Positions 31,449 to 38,747 of a DNA stretch of 50,767 nucleotides are shown piece after piece. The position numbers and the translations under genes were made by a program. The DNA is from an uncultured Oscillospiraceae bacterium (GTDB lineage: Bacteria > Bacillota > Clostridia > Oscillospirales > Oscillospiraceae). Each line of letters begins with the position of its first letter. The first letter of the stretch is position 1. The notes under the pieces were generated by a model. It was given only the letters and a program-made list of their open reading frames with translations. It did no database searches and had not been told where the DNA came from. The stretch spans positions 1 through 50,767 of the forward strand of contig CALXDL010000025.1 in NCBI GenBank assembly GCA_944387055.1. The letters are read 5' to 3'.

Positions 31449-31697
31449 GGCGTTTCGAGCGCGCAGACCTCCGACACGGCGGCCCCATGTGCTGAGAGAT
31501 CTGCTGGGGATCTCTCTGCACAGCGGCCCTCTCTCCATCCTTTCGGTCCCCCTGTCGGGCGGGCGGGCATCGTGCGCACAGGACAGGTCCCGTGCTCGCC
31601 CGCAAAAAAGCCGGCACATGGATATCCATGTGCCGGCTCCTCTTCCATTTGCTGTTGCAGGCGCCCTTCCGTCCAGCGGAGGCGTCTGTGTCGCGTA
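31449..31697. other. 249-base gap between convergent spoIIP and rpsR
   Basis: The right part holds the rpsR-side terminator. In the rest I see no gene and no convincing terminator for spoIIP on plus. Confidence 0.4.
31603..31638 (-). terminator. Terminator of the rpsF-ssb-rpsR operon
   Basis: A 30-base perfect palindrome (arms AGCCGGCACATG and CATGTGCCGGCT around GATATC) is followed on minus by TTTTTTGCG. Confidence 0.85.
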
Positions 31698-31949
31698 TCA
31701 GTCGGTCACGTAAGGCAGCAGCGCGATCTGACGGGCGCGCTTGATGGCCTCAGTGAGCTGACGCTGATGCATCGCGCAGGTGCCGGTGGTCCGGCGGGGC
31801 AGGATCTTGGAGCGCTCAGAAACGAAGCGGCGCAGCTTCGCGGCGTCCTTATAGTCGATGAACTCGCACTTGTCAGCGCAGAACTGACAGACCTTGCGGC
31901 GCTTGCCGCGGCCGGGACGAGCGGGTCTCGCTTCACGATCGAAAGCCAT
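31698..31949 (-). CDS. rpsR: 30S ribosomal protein S18
   Basis: 83 residues. Landmarks: [20 protein letters not shown] (a zinc-ribbon type S18 with Cys-x-x-Cys), [20 protein letters not shown] and the C-terminal [20 protein letters not shown]. It binds 16S rRNA as a heterodimer with S6, encoded two genes upstream. Third gene of the conserved rpsF-ssb-rpsR operon; GGAGG lies nine bases before ATG. Confidence 0.97.
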   Translation of the reverse strand: MAFDREARPARPGRGKRRKVCQFCADKCEFIDYKDAAKLRRFVSERSKILPRRTTGTCAMHQRQLTEAIKRARQIALLPYVTD

Positions 31950-31995
31950 GGAAAGGTTCCTCCTTCATCAAAAAGTAGGGCGCAGAAGGCGCCGT

Positions 31996-32451
31996 TCAGA
32001 ACGGCAATTCGCCGTCCTCTTCGCCGATCTCGGCGAAGTCAGAGGGGCCGCCCATCGGGGGAGGGGCACTGTAGCCGCCGCCCATGGGGGCGCTGTAAGA
32101 GGGGGCCGCACCGAACTCGCCGGCGCCGTCGCGCCGGGAATCGCCGAAATAGATGTTGTCTGCCACGATCTCCGTGGCCACGCGTTTGCCGCCCTCTCGG
32201 TCCGTCCAGTCACGGGTCTGGAGCCGCCCTTCCACCACGGCCATGCGGCCCTTGGTGAAATACTTGCTGACGAACTCCGCCGTGGCACGCCATGCGACCA
32301 CGTCGAAAAAGTCCGCCTGCTTGCTCCCGTCCTGGCTCTTGAAGTCACGGTCCACCGCGATGCGGAAAGACGTGACCGCAGTGCCGGACTGGGTGCGGCG
32401 CAGCTCCGGATCTTTGGTCAGACGACCCATGATGATGATCTTGTTGAGCAT
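31996..32451 (-). CDS. ssb: Single-stranded DNA-binding protein
   Basis: 151 residues. N-terminal OB-fold with MLNKIIIMGRLTKDPELRRT, FRIAVDRDF, DFFDVVAWRATAEFVSKYF and KGRMAVVEGRLQTRDW (about residues 1-105), then a flexible Gly/Pro/Ser linker and the acidic tip EEDGELPF, which recruits repair and replication partners. Gene order between rpsF and rpsR is the classical Firmicutes arrangement. The RBS AAGGAGG overlaps the rpsF stop region. Confidence 0.97.
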   Translation of the reverse strand: MLNKIIIMGRLTKDPELRRTQSGTAVTSFRIAVDRDFKSQDGSKQADFFDVVAWRATAEFVSKYFTKGRMAVVEGRLQTRDWTDREGGKRVATEIVADNIYFGDSRRDGAGEFGAAPSYSAPMGGGYSAPPPMGGPSDFAEIGEEDGELPF

Positions 32452-32464
32452 GCCTGCGGCCTCC

Positions 32465-32761
32465 TTATTCGCCCTTGCAGACGATCAGGGAACGCATGAT
32501 GCCGTCGGTGATCCGCAGGATACGATCCAGCTCCCGGGGGAAAGCGGGCGCGCTGGTGAAGGTCATCAGGACGTAATAGCCCTCAGACTTGAACTGGATG
32601 GGATAAGCCAACTTGCGGTTGCCCCATTCCTCCACTTCGACAGCGGAACCGTTCTGCTCAGCCAGGGTCTTGAACTTCGCCACCAGAGCGGCGATGCCCT
32701 CCTCACCCTGTGCAGGGTCGATGATATACACGACCTCATAATTGGCAGAAACCTTTGCCAT
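32465..32761 (-). CDS. rpsF: 30S ribosomal protein S6
   Basis: 98 residues. Landmarks: NYEVVYIIDPAQGEEG at the N-terminus, WGNRKLAYPIQFKSEGYYVLMTF in the middle, and FPRELDRILRITDGIMRSLIV. It assembles with S18 on the 16S platform. ATG 32761 is chosen because AGGAGGT lies six bases upstream and S6 proteins start here; an in-frame start at 32794 adds a non-conserved extension. First gene of the operon, behind a consensus promoter. Confidence 0.97.
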   Translation of the reverse strand: MAKVSANYEVVYIIDPAQGEEGIAALVAKFKTLAEQNGSAVEVEEWGNRKLAYPIQFKSEGYYVLMTFTSAPAFPRELDRILRITDGIMRSLIVCKGE

Positions 32762-32789
32762 GTTTGCACCTCCTTTTGGACAAATGGCC

Positions 32790-32805
32790 CTCACCCGAAG
32801 ATGAG
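32790..32805 (-). promoter_or_regulatory. UUCG-tetraloop hairpin in the rpsF leader
   Basis: On minus, CTCATC-TTCG-GGTGAG forms a six-pair hairpin capped by a stable cUUCGg loop, upstream of the rpsF RBS. The rpsF leader is a known place for S6:S18 feedback binding; I cannot confirm that this hairpin is that element. Confidence 0.4.
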
Positions 32806-32839
32806 AACAAGGATACGCCCGCAGACCGCGAGCTTTATT

Positions 32840-32867
32840 ATTATACAGGAACTGGCGGAATTGTCAA
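32840..32867 (-). promoter_or_regulatory. Promoter of rpsF-ssb-rpsR
   Basis: Perfect TTGACA (32862-32867) and TATAAT (32840-32845) on minus, spacer 16. Confidence 0.85.
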
Positions 32868-33070
32868 GGAAAAGTTTCGATTTTTCATGTTTTTTCGTTC
32901 ACTCCCCTTGTAAACTCGCCGCCAGTTCGCCCGATATCCCCAATGTGCACCGCTGGCCAGCAGAGATGGGCCGCCCGCGCTGTATCTCACTGCCGGCGGT
33001 ACTTCGCTCTTTTCTTTGTGCTCCGGGTGTGTTATATTGAGACTATCTTGGATCGGCGGGAGGGACCGAT

Positions 33071-33463
33071 ATGGATCAGCATTATCAAGGCCTGGCTCAT
33101 GTGGCCGTCTATACGCAAGATATGGAGGAGAGCATCGCTTTCTACGAGCGGATCGGCGGCCGCTTGTCTCAGCGTGCGGCCGCCTGTCCGCCGGAGCAGC
33201 GGTCGGACCTGGCGCTGGTGTCCTTCGGCGGCTTCGTGGTGGAGCTCATCCAGGGCGCACCACCGTCAGAAAAAGGCGCCATCCCCCATTTCGCCGTCTA
33301 TGTGGACGATGTGGATGCGGCCGCCGCGGACCTGCGGGCCGCAGGTGTGGACACGTTCCTCACACCGGAGAAGGTCCGGATGCCCCATACCTTCGGCGGA
33401 CTGGAGAACTGGTTTTTCACAGGCCCCTCCGGAGAGCAGATCGAGCTTTTACATATGTTGTGA
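33071..33463 (+). CDS. VOC family protein (glyoxalase/methylmalonyl-CoA epimerase-like)
   Basis: 130 residues in two beta-alpha-beta-beta-beta modules: GLAHVAVYTQDMEESIAFYERIGG at the N-terminus and IPHFAVYVDDVDAAAADLRAAGV around residue 75, ending FFTGPSGEQIELLHML. His10, His76 and the terminal Glu (IELL) match the usual metal positions, so a metal-dependent lyase or epimerase is likely. The short size and lack of pathway neighbours leave the substrate open (methylglyoxal detoxification is one possibility). GGGAGG lies seven bases before ATG. Single gene; a long hairpin follows immediately. Confidence 0.85.
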   Translation: MDQHYQGLAHVAVYTQDMEESIAFYERIGGRLSQRAAACPPEQRSDLALVSFGGFVVELIQGAPPSEKGAIPHFAVYVDDVDAAAADLRAAGVDTFLTPEKVRMPHTFGGLENWFFTGPSGEQIELLHML

Positions 33464-33496
33464 AAACGAGCGGACGGCTGAGCCGTCCGCTCGTTT
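33463..33496. terminator. Shared terminator of convergent VOC and GlsB-type genes
   Basis: AAAACGAGCGGACGGC-TGA-GCCGTCCGCTCGTTTT: a near-perfect stem with A run on one side and T run on the other, so it can end transcripts in both directions. Confidence 0.85.
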
Positions 33497-33512
33497 TCGT
33501 TTCCTGCCACCT

Positions 33513-33755
33513 TCACCGGAACAGCCGCCGGCCCAGCCAGATGAAAACACATGCCCCCACCACGCTCACCAGCAGGTCAGCGAAGAAGCCAAAGGCATAA
33601 AATCCCAGCAGACTGAACAGGAAGCTGCCCACAAAGGAACCCACGATGCCTACCACGATGTTCCGCAGCAGGCCGCCCCTGACATGCATCAGCTTTCCGG
33701 CGATCGAGCCCACCAACGCGCCCATGATCAAAGAGCCGATCAGGCGAAACAGCAT
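33513..33755 (-). CDS. GlsB/YeaQ/YmgE-type small membrane protein
   Basis: 80 residues with three hydrophobic helices and Gly-rich turns: LIGSLIMGALVGSIAGKLMH, NIVVGIVGSFVGSFLFSLLG, FADLLVSVVGACVFIWLGRR. This is the transglycosylase-associated/stress-response membrane protein family, whose precise function is unknown. It starts 15 bases after the radical SAM gene stop, so the two are likely co-transcribed. AAGGAG lies upstream of the ATG. Confidence 0.9.
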   Translation of the reverse strand: MLFRLIGSLIMGALVGSIAGKLMHVRGGLLRNIVVGIVGSFVGSFLFSLLGFYAFGFFADLLVSVVGACVFIWLGRRLFR

Positions 33756-33770
33756 ATCTCATCTCTCTCC

Positions 33771-34394
33771 TTAGTCCTCGATGTATTCCCGCACCCGGTA
33801 GATGGCGCCGATCTCTTCTTCGCAGATCTTCCGGCAGGCTTCGATCTCCTCCGGCGGGATGGTGTCCACCACGGTCATCATCACGGTGGGGACATACTTG
33901 CGCACCTCTTTGGTGAAATCCTTCATGGCCTGGTAGGCCCCGGCCTGCTGCGGATGGCACAGGGCATCGTATTTCTCTGCCGTGTCGGTGTTCAGAGACA
34001 CAGACACCATGTCGAACCGCCCGGCGAACTCCGGCGCGATGTCCCGGCCATTGATGAGGGAGCCTGTGCCGTTGGTATCCATCCGGGTGAAGATCTTCTC
34101 GCCCTTCGCCTTCATCTGGTCGATGACCCAGCAGATGTCATCGAACCGGTAGGTGGGCTCTCCGAAGCCCACGAACACCAATTGCTTGTACTTGGAGAGA
34201 TCCCAGCTCTCGATGGAGGAGAGGATCTCCTCCTTCTTGGGCTCCCGCTCGAGCCACAGGTTATGGGTGTAGATGCTGCCTCCGGAGCCCTGGTTGTGCC
34301 GCAGGCAGAAGGTACAGTTGAAATTGCACCGGTTGGTGGGGTTCACATACAGGTTGTCCCCATATTCATAGGTGATGGTAAAACCTTTTTCCAT
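33771..34394 (-). CDS. TatD-linked radical SAM protein
   Basis: 207 residues. The N-terminal NPTNRCNFNCTFCLRH gives the Cys23-x3-Cys27-x2-Cys30 cluster motif that binds the 4Fe-4S centre, followed by VFVGFGEPTYRFDD (the SAM-binding GGE-like motif) and TNGTGSLINGRDI. Length and neighbour fit the TatD-associated radical SAM family seen in Clostridia, whose substrate is unknown. GGAG lies nine bases before ATG. It lies downstream of tatD on the same strand, separated by about 200 bases. Confidence 0.9.
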   Translation of the reverse strand: MEKGFTITYEYGDNLYVNPTNRCNFNCTFCLRHNQGSGGSIYTHNLWLEREPKKEEILSSIESWDLSKYKQLVFVGFGEPTYRFDDICWVIDQMKAKGEKIFTRMDTNGTGSLINGRDIAPEFAGRFDMVSVSLNTDTAEKYDALCHPQQAGAYQAMKDFTKEVRKYVPTVMMTVVDTIPPEEIEACRKICEEEIGAIYRVREYIED

Positions 34395-34594
34395 CTCAGA
34401 TCACTCCTTATTTGGTCTCAGGGCCCAGTCTCATCCAAACTTCCATACAGCGGACCGGCGCAGACTGGCTGCCGATGCCTCTGCTGTCCGCATCCCCGGC
34501 CTGCCTATCCGGACACACCGCTAGACCGGGCCTGCCAGGGGCGGTAAACGGCAAACGATCATGGGGCATCATCACCAGAACAGTACCGTAGGCT

Positions 34595-35410
34595 TCATAC
34601 CCGGTCTTTGCCGCAGATATCAGTTCCGGCATCTCCGGACAGGTGCTCCAGCCCGAACAGCTGTGCTCCGTTCTGCCAAGTGGCCTCTGCCATCTCCTCC
34701 GGCGTCACGCCTTTCCACTCCGCCAATTTTTCCACGATGTAGGGGAGGTTCCGGCTGTCGTTCCGCCTGCCCCGATTGGGCACCGGGCTCATGTAGGGGG
34801 CGTCCGTCTCCACCAGGATCCGCTCCAGCGGTGTCACGGCGACGACCTCCGGCGCCCGGCGGGCGTTCTTATAGGTGACAGGGCCATCGAAGCCCAAGTA
34901 CCAGCCCCGCGCCAAGAGCTCCTCTGCCATCTCGGGACTGCCGGAGAAACAGTGGAACACGCCTCGGATGCCGGGGGACGCCTTCACGATCTCCAGGCAG
35001 TCCCCGTGGGCCTCCCGGTCATGGACGATCACCGGCAGGTCCAGCTCCAGGGCCAGCTCCAGCTGGCGGCGGAAGACCATATGCTGGAACTCCTTTGGTG
35101 GATTTTCCGCCCAGTAGTAGTCCAGGCCGATCTCTCCGATGGCCACCACCTTCTCCCGGCGGCAAAGCGCCCGGATGGCATCGAAGTCGGCGTCCGTGCA
35201 GCCGGCGCAGTCCTCCGGATGGAGTCCCACAGCAGCATATAGGAACGGCCACGCCTCCGCCAGCGCCAGAGCGGTGCGGGAGCTCTCCACGTCCACGCCC
35301 GGCACCACTGCCGCCAGGACCCCTGCGGCCGGCAACGCCGTCAGCAGCTGCGTCCGGTCTTCCCTGAACGCACCGTCATTGTAATGCGCATGCGTATCGA
35401 ATAGTCTCAT
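34595..35410 (-). CDS. TatD family deoxyribonuclease/metal-dependent hydrolase
   Basis: A 271-residue TIM-barrel metal-dependent DNase, with DTHAHYNDGAF at residues 5-15, GVDVESS, YAAVGLHPED, VAIGEIGLDYYW, FRRQLELALELDLPVIVHDREAHGD, GVFHCFSGS, and LVETDAPYMSPVPNRGRRN near the end. Metal ligands are His7, His9, Glu in GEIGLD, two later His and Asp in ETDAP. Probable role: 3' DNA exonuclease in repair. ATG 35410 is chosen because the family begins MxLFDTHAH; the frame continues to 35428. The last ~17 residues extend past the usual end. Confidence 0.94.
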   Translation of the reverse strand: MRLFDTHAHYNDGAFREDRTQLLTALPAAGVLAAVVPGVDVESSRTALALAEAWPFLYAAVGLHPEDCAGCTDADFDAIRALCRREKVVAIGEIGLDYYWAENPPKEFQHMVFRRQLELALELDLPVIVHDREAHGDCLEIVKASPGIRGVFHCFSGSPEMAEELLARGWYLGFDGPVTYKNARRAPEVVAVTPLERILVETDAPYMSPVPNRGRRNDSRNLPYIVEKLAEWKGVTPEEMAEATWQNGAQLFGLEHLSGDAGTDICGKDRV

Positions 35411-35489
35411 CTTTCCACCTCGTCCCAACGCTATTGTATCACGCTCTGCTCAAAAAGGAAGGGCCAGAGCGAGAATATCTCATCTGGTC

Positions 35490-35526
35490 AGGGAAAACAA
35501 AAAGGACATCCTACAGGATGTCCTTT
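35490..35526 (-). terminator. Terminator of rpsT
   Basis: On minus, AAAGGACATCC-TGTA-GGATGTCCTTT is followed by TTGTTTTCCC. Confidence 0.82.
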
Positions 35527-35543
35527 CTATCTCGTCCAAACGA

Positions 35544-35807
35544 TCAGCCGATCTTGTTCAGCTTCAGGGTCATGGCGCTCTTGCGGTGAGCAGCCGTGTT
35601 CTTATGCAGGATCCCCTTAGCGACAGCCTGATCGACTTTCTTCACAGCGACCTTATAAGCGCCATCGGCCTCGGTGCGATTGCCTTCTGCGGCAGCAGCC
35701 TCGAACTTCTTGATGGCGGTCTTCAGCTCGGACTTCGCGGCCTTGTTGCGGGCGTTGCGCACTTCGGCAATCAGAACGCGCTTCTTGGCAGACTTGATAT
35801 TCGGCAA
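35544..35807 (-). CDS. rpsT: 30S ribosomal protein S20
   Basis: 87 residues, nearly all basic helix: PNIKSAKKRVLIAEVRNARN at the start, then KSELKTAIKKFEAA and a C-terminal LHKNTAAHRKSAMTLKLNKI. It starts at TTG 35807 with AAGGAGGT seven bases upstream; TTG is a rare start that is common for rpsT, whose translation is autoregulated in E. coli. The longer frame upstream to 36098 is not conserved. Monocistronic, divergent from gpr, the classical Firmicutes order. Confidence 0.96.
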   Translation of the reverse strand: MPNIKSAKKRVLIAEVRNARNKAAKSELKTAIKKFEAAAAEGNRTEADGAYKVAVKKVDQAVAKGILHKNTAAHRKSAMTLKLNKIG

Positions 35808-35865
35808 ACCAAACACCTCCTTAGGCAAATTCTCCTGGTGGGATCGTTCCACCGTGCAGAATGAT

Positions 35866-35894
35866 ATTTTAGCAGGGAACCGGCCAAAAAGCAA
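35866..35894 (-). promoter_or_regulatory. Promoter of rpsT
   Basis: On minus, TTGCTT (35889-35894) and TAAAAT (35866-35871), spacer 17. Confidence 0.7.
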
Positions 35895-35994
35895 GCCCTT
35901 TTTCAGATTTTTTGTGCTTTTTCGTATATTGTACCCCGATCCGCAAAACCTAGGATCAAAACCACAAGATTTTGTGTTCCGGGAGGGATCCTTT

Positions 35995-36891
35995 TTGTTC
36001 AATAAGCGTACCGATCTGGCACTGGAGGCACGAGAACTCTGGCAGGAGACCGCAGAACGGACCACCCGCCTCTCCGGCGTGAAAGCCACGAAGACCAAGC
36101 GGGAGGGCTATCCGGTGACCCGCGTGGACATCCTGGATGAGCGGGGCGAACAGGCGCTGGGCAAACCGCAGGGGAGTTATCTGACCATCGATCTGACCAC
36201 ATTTTGGCAGCGGAAAGCGGATTTCTTCGAGCGGGCCGTCCGCGCGGTGGGCAGCCACCTCAAAGAGCTGGTCCCTGCGGAAGGACCGGCATTGGTCATC
36301 GGCCTGGGGAATGCCGCCATGACGCCCGATGCCGTCGGCCCTTTGACGGCGGAGAGCGTCCTGGTGACCCGCCACCTCATCTCCGCCATGCCCAAGCACT
36401 TCGCGGGCTTCCGGCCGGTATCCGTGTTCCGCACGGGCGTGCTGGGCACCACAGGCGTGGAATCCGCTGAAGCGGTGCGCGGTCTGGTGGCGGAGATCCA
36501 TCCCGCGCTGGTCATCGCCGTGGACGCGCTGGCTTCCCGGCGGGTGGGACGGGTATGTGCCACTGTGCAGCTCTCGGACACCGGCATCATCCCCGGCTCC
36601 GGCGTGGGGAACCATCGCTCCGCTTTGAACGCAGAGACCCTGGGCGTCCCCGTGTTCGCCGTGGGGATCCCCACAGTGGTGGACGCAGCGACCCTGGCCG
36701 CGGATCTTCTGGAAGAGGCCGGCGTGGAGGACATCAGCGAGGAGAAGCTGCGCTCCGCAGAGGCATCCATGATGGTCACGCCCCGAGACATCGACGCCCA
36801 GGTGCGGGATCTCAGCAAAGTGGTGGGATACGGCATCAATTGGGCCCTGCAGGATCTGGAGATCGATGAGATGAACGCGCTGCTGTCGTAG
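35995..36891 (+). CDS. gpr: GPR germination protease
   Basis: A 298-residue aspartic-type (A25) spore protease that degrades small acid-soluble spore proteins at germination; it is made as a zymogen in the forespore. Landmarks: RTDLALEARELW (propeptide/start region), GLGNAAMTPDAVGPLTAESVLVTRHL (the active-site region with conserved Asp), TGVESAEAVRGLV, VIAVDALASR, and GIIPGSGVGNHRSALN. TTG 35995 has GGAGGG seven bases upstream; the frame open further upstream to 35674 is an rpsT shadow. I could not find a convincing forespore sigma promoter. Sits beside rpsT in the usual divergent order. Confidence 0.94.
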   Translation: MFNKRTDLALEARELWQETAERTTRLSGVKATKTKREGYPVTRVDILDERGEQALGKPQGSYLTIDLTTFWQRKADFFERAVRAVGSHLKELVPAEGPALVIGLGNAAMTPDAVGPLTAESVLVTRHLISAMPKHFAGFRPVSVFRTGVLGTTGVESAEAVRGLVAEIHPALVIAVDALASRRVGRVCATVQLSDTGIIPGSGVGNHRSALNAETLGVPVFAVGIPTVVDAATLAADLLEEAGVEDISEEKLRSAEASMMVTPRDIDAQVRDLSKVVGYGINWALQDLEIDEMNALLS

Positions 36892-36947
36892 CGGCGGCCC
36901 CAGGCGCAGCCCCGCAACAGCCAGGGCGTGCCAGACGCGCACGCCCG

Positions 36948-37703
36948 CTATACATCCAGCTCCAGTACCACCGGGCAGTGGTCGCTGCCCATCACCTCGC
37001 TCCAGATGTCGGCGTTCCTGATCTTGTCCTTGAGCCGTTGAGAGACGATGAAGTAGTCGATCCGCCACCCGGCATTGTTCTTGCGGGCATTGAAGCGATA
37101 GCTCCACCAGGAGTACGCGCCGGTCTTATCGGGATAGAGGGCGCGGAACGTATCCACGAAGCCGCTGTCCAGCAGCTTCGTCATCTTTTCCCGTTCCTCA
37201 TCGGTGAAGCCCGGATTGCGCCGGTTGGGTCCGGGGTTCTTGATGTCGATCTCCTGGTGGGCCACGTTCAGGTCCCCACAGTACACCACGGGCTTACAGC
37301 TTTCCAGATCGCACAGATAGGCGCGGATATCGTCCTCCCAGGCCATGCGGTAGTCCAGCCGGGCCAGTTGGTCCTTGGAGTTGGGCGTATAACAGCACAC
37401 CAGATAGAACTCCGGGTATTCCGCTGTGATGACCCGCCCCTCATGCCGGTGGCAGTCGGGCCCGAAGTCATAGGTGACGGAGAGCGGTTCCCGCCGGGCG
37501 AACACAGCTGTGCCGGAATAGCCGGCCTTGTCGGCGCTGTTCCAGTAGCGGTGGTAGCCCGGCAGGTCGAAGGCGGCCTGTTCTGGCCGCATCTTCGTCT
37601 CCTGCAGGCACAGGACATCCGCGTCCGCGAAGGCGCAGAAGTCCAGGAACCCCTTCCCCAGGCAGGCCCGCAGGCCGTTGACGTTCCAGGAGATCAGTTT
37701 CAT
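36948..37703 (-). CDS. xth: Exodeoxyribonuclease III
   Basis: A 251-residue Mg2+-dependent AP endonuclease/3' exonuclease. Landmarks: ISWNVNGLRA at residue 4, LQETKM near 33, GYSGTAVFAR near 61, YCGDLNVAHQEIDI near 141, WWSYRFNARKNNAGWRIDY near 199 and MGSDHCPVVLEL at the end. Catalytic Asp, Asn and His are all present. It starts 42 bases after the EamA gene stop on the same strand, so they may share a transcript. Together with endonuclease IV at 14865 the window carries both AP endonuclease types. Confidence 0.95.
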   Translation of the reverse strand: MKLISWNVNGLRACLGKGFLDFCAFADADVLCLQETKMRPEQAAFDLPGYHRYWNSADKAGYSGTAVFARREPLSVTYDFGPDCHRHEGRVITAEYPEFYLVCCYTPNSKDQLARLDYRMAWEDDIRAYLCDLESCKPVVYCGDLNVAHQEIDIKNPGPNRRNPGFTDEEREKMTKLLDSGFVDTFRALYPDKTGAYSWWSYRFNARKNNAGWRIDYFIVSQRLKDKIRNADIWSEVMGSDHCPVVLELDV

Positions 37704-37745
37704 GGCAAACGTTCCTTTCTCGTTCGTTCGATCGCTTTGCCGCGT

Positions 37746-38603
37746 TCATGGGGCGGCCGGCGTAGGATGGCGGTCCTGCCAGATGCACCAGATGGTGATG
37801 GAGAGCACCACCACTGCGCCGCCCACCAGCGCGAAGGGCCCGGGCGCCTCTCCGTCGAAGAGGAACACCCATACCGGATTGAGCAGCGGCTCCACCGCGC
37901 CCAGCAGCGAACAGGCCAGCGGCGGACAATCCTCCGACGAGAGCGCCAGCAGGATATAGGGCACGCCCAGCTGCAGCACGCCCAGCGCCAGGATACAGGT
38001 CACCGCCGTGAGAGATATCTCGGTCTCTGTGAACAAGGTGAAGGGGATGCCGGCGGCTGCGGTGAAAAGGTGGCCCAGCAGCATCCCGCCCATGCGCGCA
38101 GCCGGATCCCGTGTCCGTCCCATGGTCAGGTACATACCGCCCATGAAAGCCCCGGCAGCGATGGCCACACAGTTGCCCAGCAGATGGCTGGGCTGGAGCT
38201 GGTCGAAGAAAAACAGCGATATCCCGCCCAGCGTACACGCCACTGCCGCCAGATCCGCGCGCCGGAACCGCTCTTTATACACCAAAGCAGACCAGAGCAT
38301 CAGGAACACCGGCGCCGTGAACTGGAGCACGATGGCGTTGGCAGCGGTGGTGAGCTTGTTGGCCACCACGAAAGCCAGGAACGTCAGGCACATCAAGGCC
38401 CCATTCACTGCGCCGCGGCGAGTGAAGCGGACGGCGGTATGGCTCCAGCGCAGATAGATCACCACCACTCCAGCGGCGATCAGGCTCCTCCAGCCGGCGA
38501 TGGCCATGGGGTTCCACGGGATCGATTTGATGAAGATCCCTCCGGTGCTCCAGAGAGCGGCGCAGATGAGCATCTGCAATACGGCTTTGTTCCTGGGCGT
38601 CAT
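37746..38603 (-). CDS. EamA family (DMT superfamily) transporter
   Basis: 285 residues with ten predicted helices in two EamA repeats: LICAALWSTGGIFIKS at the start, FTAPVFLMLWSALVYKERFRRAD closing the first repeat, and ALVGGAVVVLSITIWCIWQD closing the second. Such carriers export or import small metabolites such as amino acids. ATG 38603 has AAGGAG six bases upstream; the frame continues far beyond on a GC-rich shadow. It may be transcribed with the exonuclease III gene. Confidence 0.87.
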   Translation of the reverse strand: MTPRNKAVLQMLICAALWSTGGIFIKSIPWNPMAIAGWRSLIAAGVVVIYLRWSHTAVRFTRRGAVNGALMCLTFLAFVVANKLTTAANAIVLQFTAPVFLMLWSALVYKERFRRADLAAVACTLGGISLFFFDQLQPSHLLGNCVAIAAGAFMGGMYLTMGRTRDPAARMGGMLLGHLFTAAAGIPFTLFTETEISLTAVTCILALGVLQLGVPYILLALSSEDCPPLACSLLGAVEPLLNPVWVFLFDGEAPGPFALVGGAVVVLSITIWCIWQDRHPTPAAP

Positions 38604-38647
38604 CGTCGGCTCCTTCCCTAACGGCGTGTGGCGGTGCATTTTCCCAC

Positions 38648-38676
38648 ATTGTACCTGATTCCCGCGGAAAAAACAA
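38648..38676 (-). promoter_or_regulatory. Promoter of the EamA transporter gene
   Basis: On minus, TTGTTT (38671-38676) and TACAAT (38648-38653), spacer 17. Confidence 0.65.
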
Positions 38677-38705
38677 TTGCTCTTGGCCCATAAAACGTGT
38701 AGAGT
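38677..38705 (+). promoter_or_regulatory. Possible promoter of the MATE gene
   Basis: TTGCTC and TAGAGT with a 17-base spacer; the -35 box abuts that of the divergent EamA promoter. The -10 match is weak. Confidence 0.35.
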
Positions 38706-38747
38706 TGATATATCGAGACACAGGGCGTACAAAAAGGAGGGGGACCT

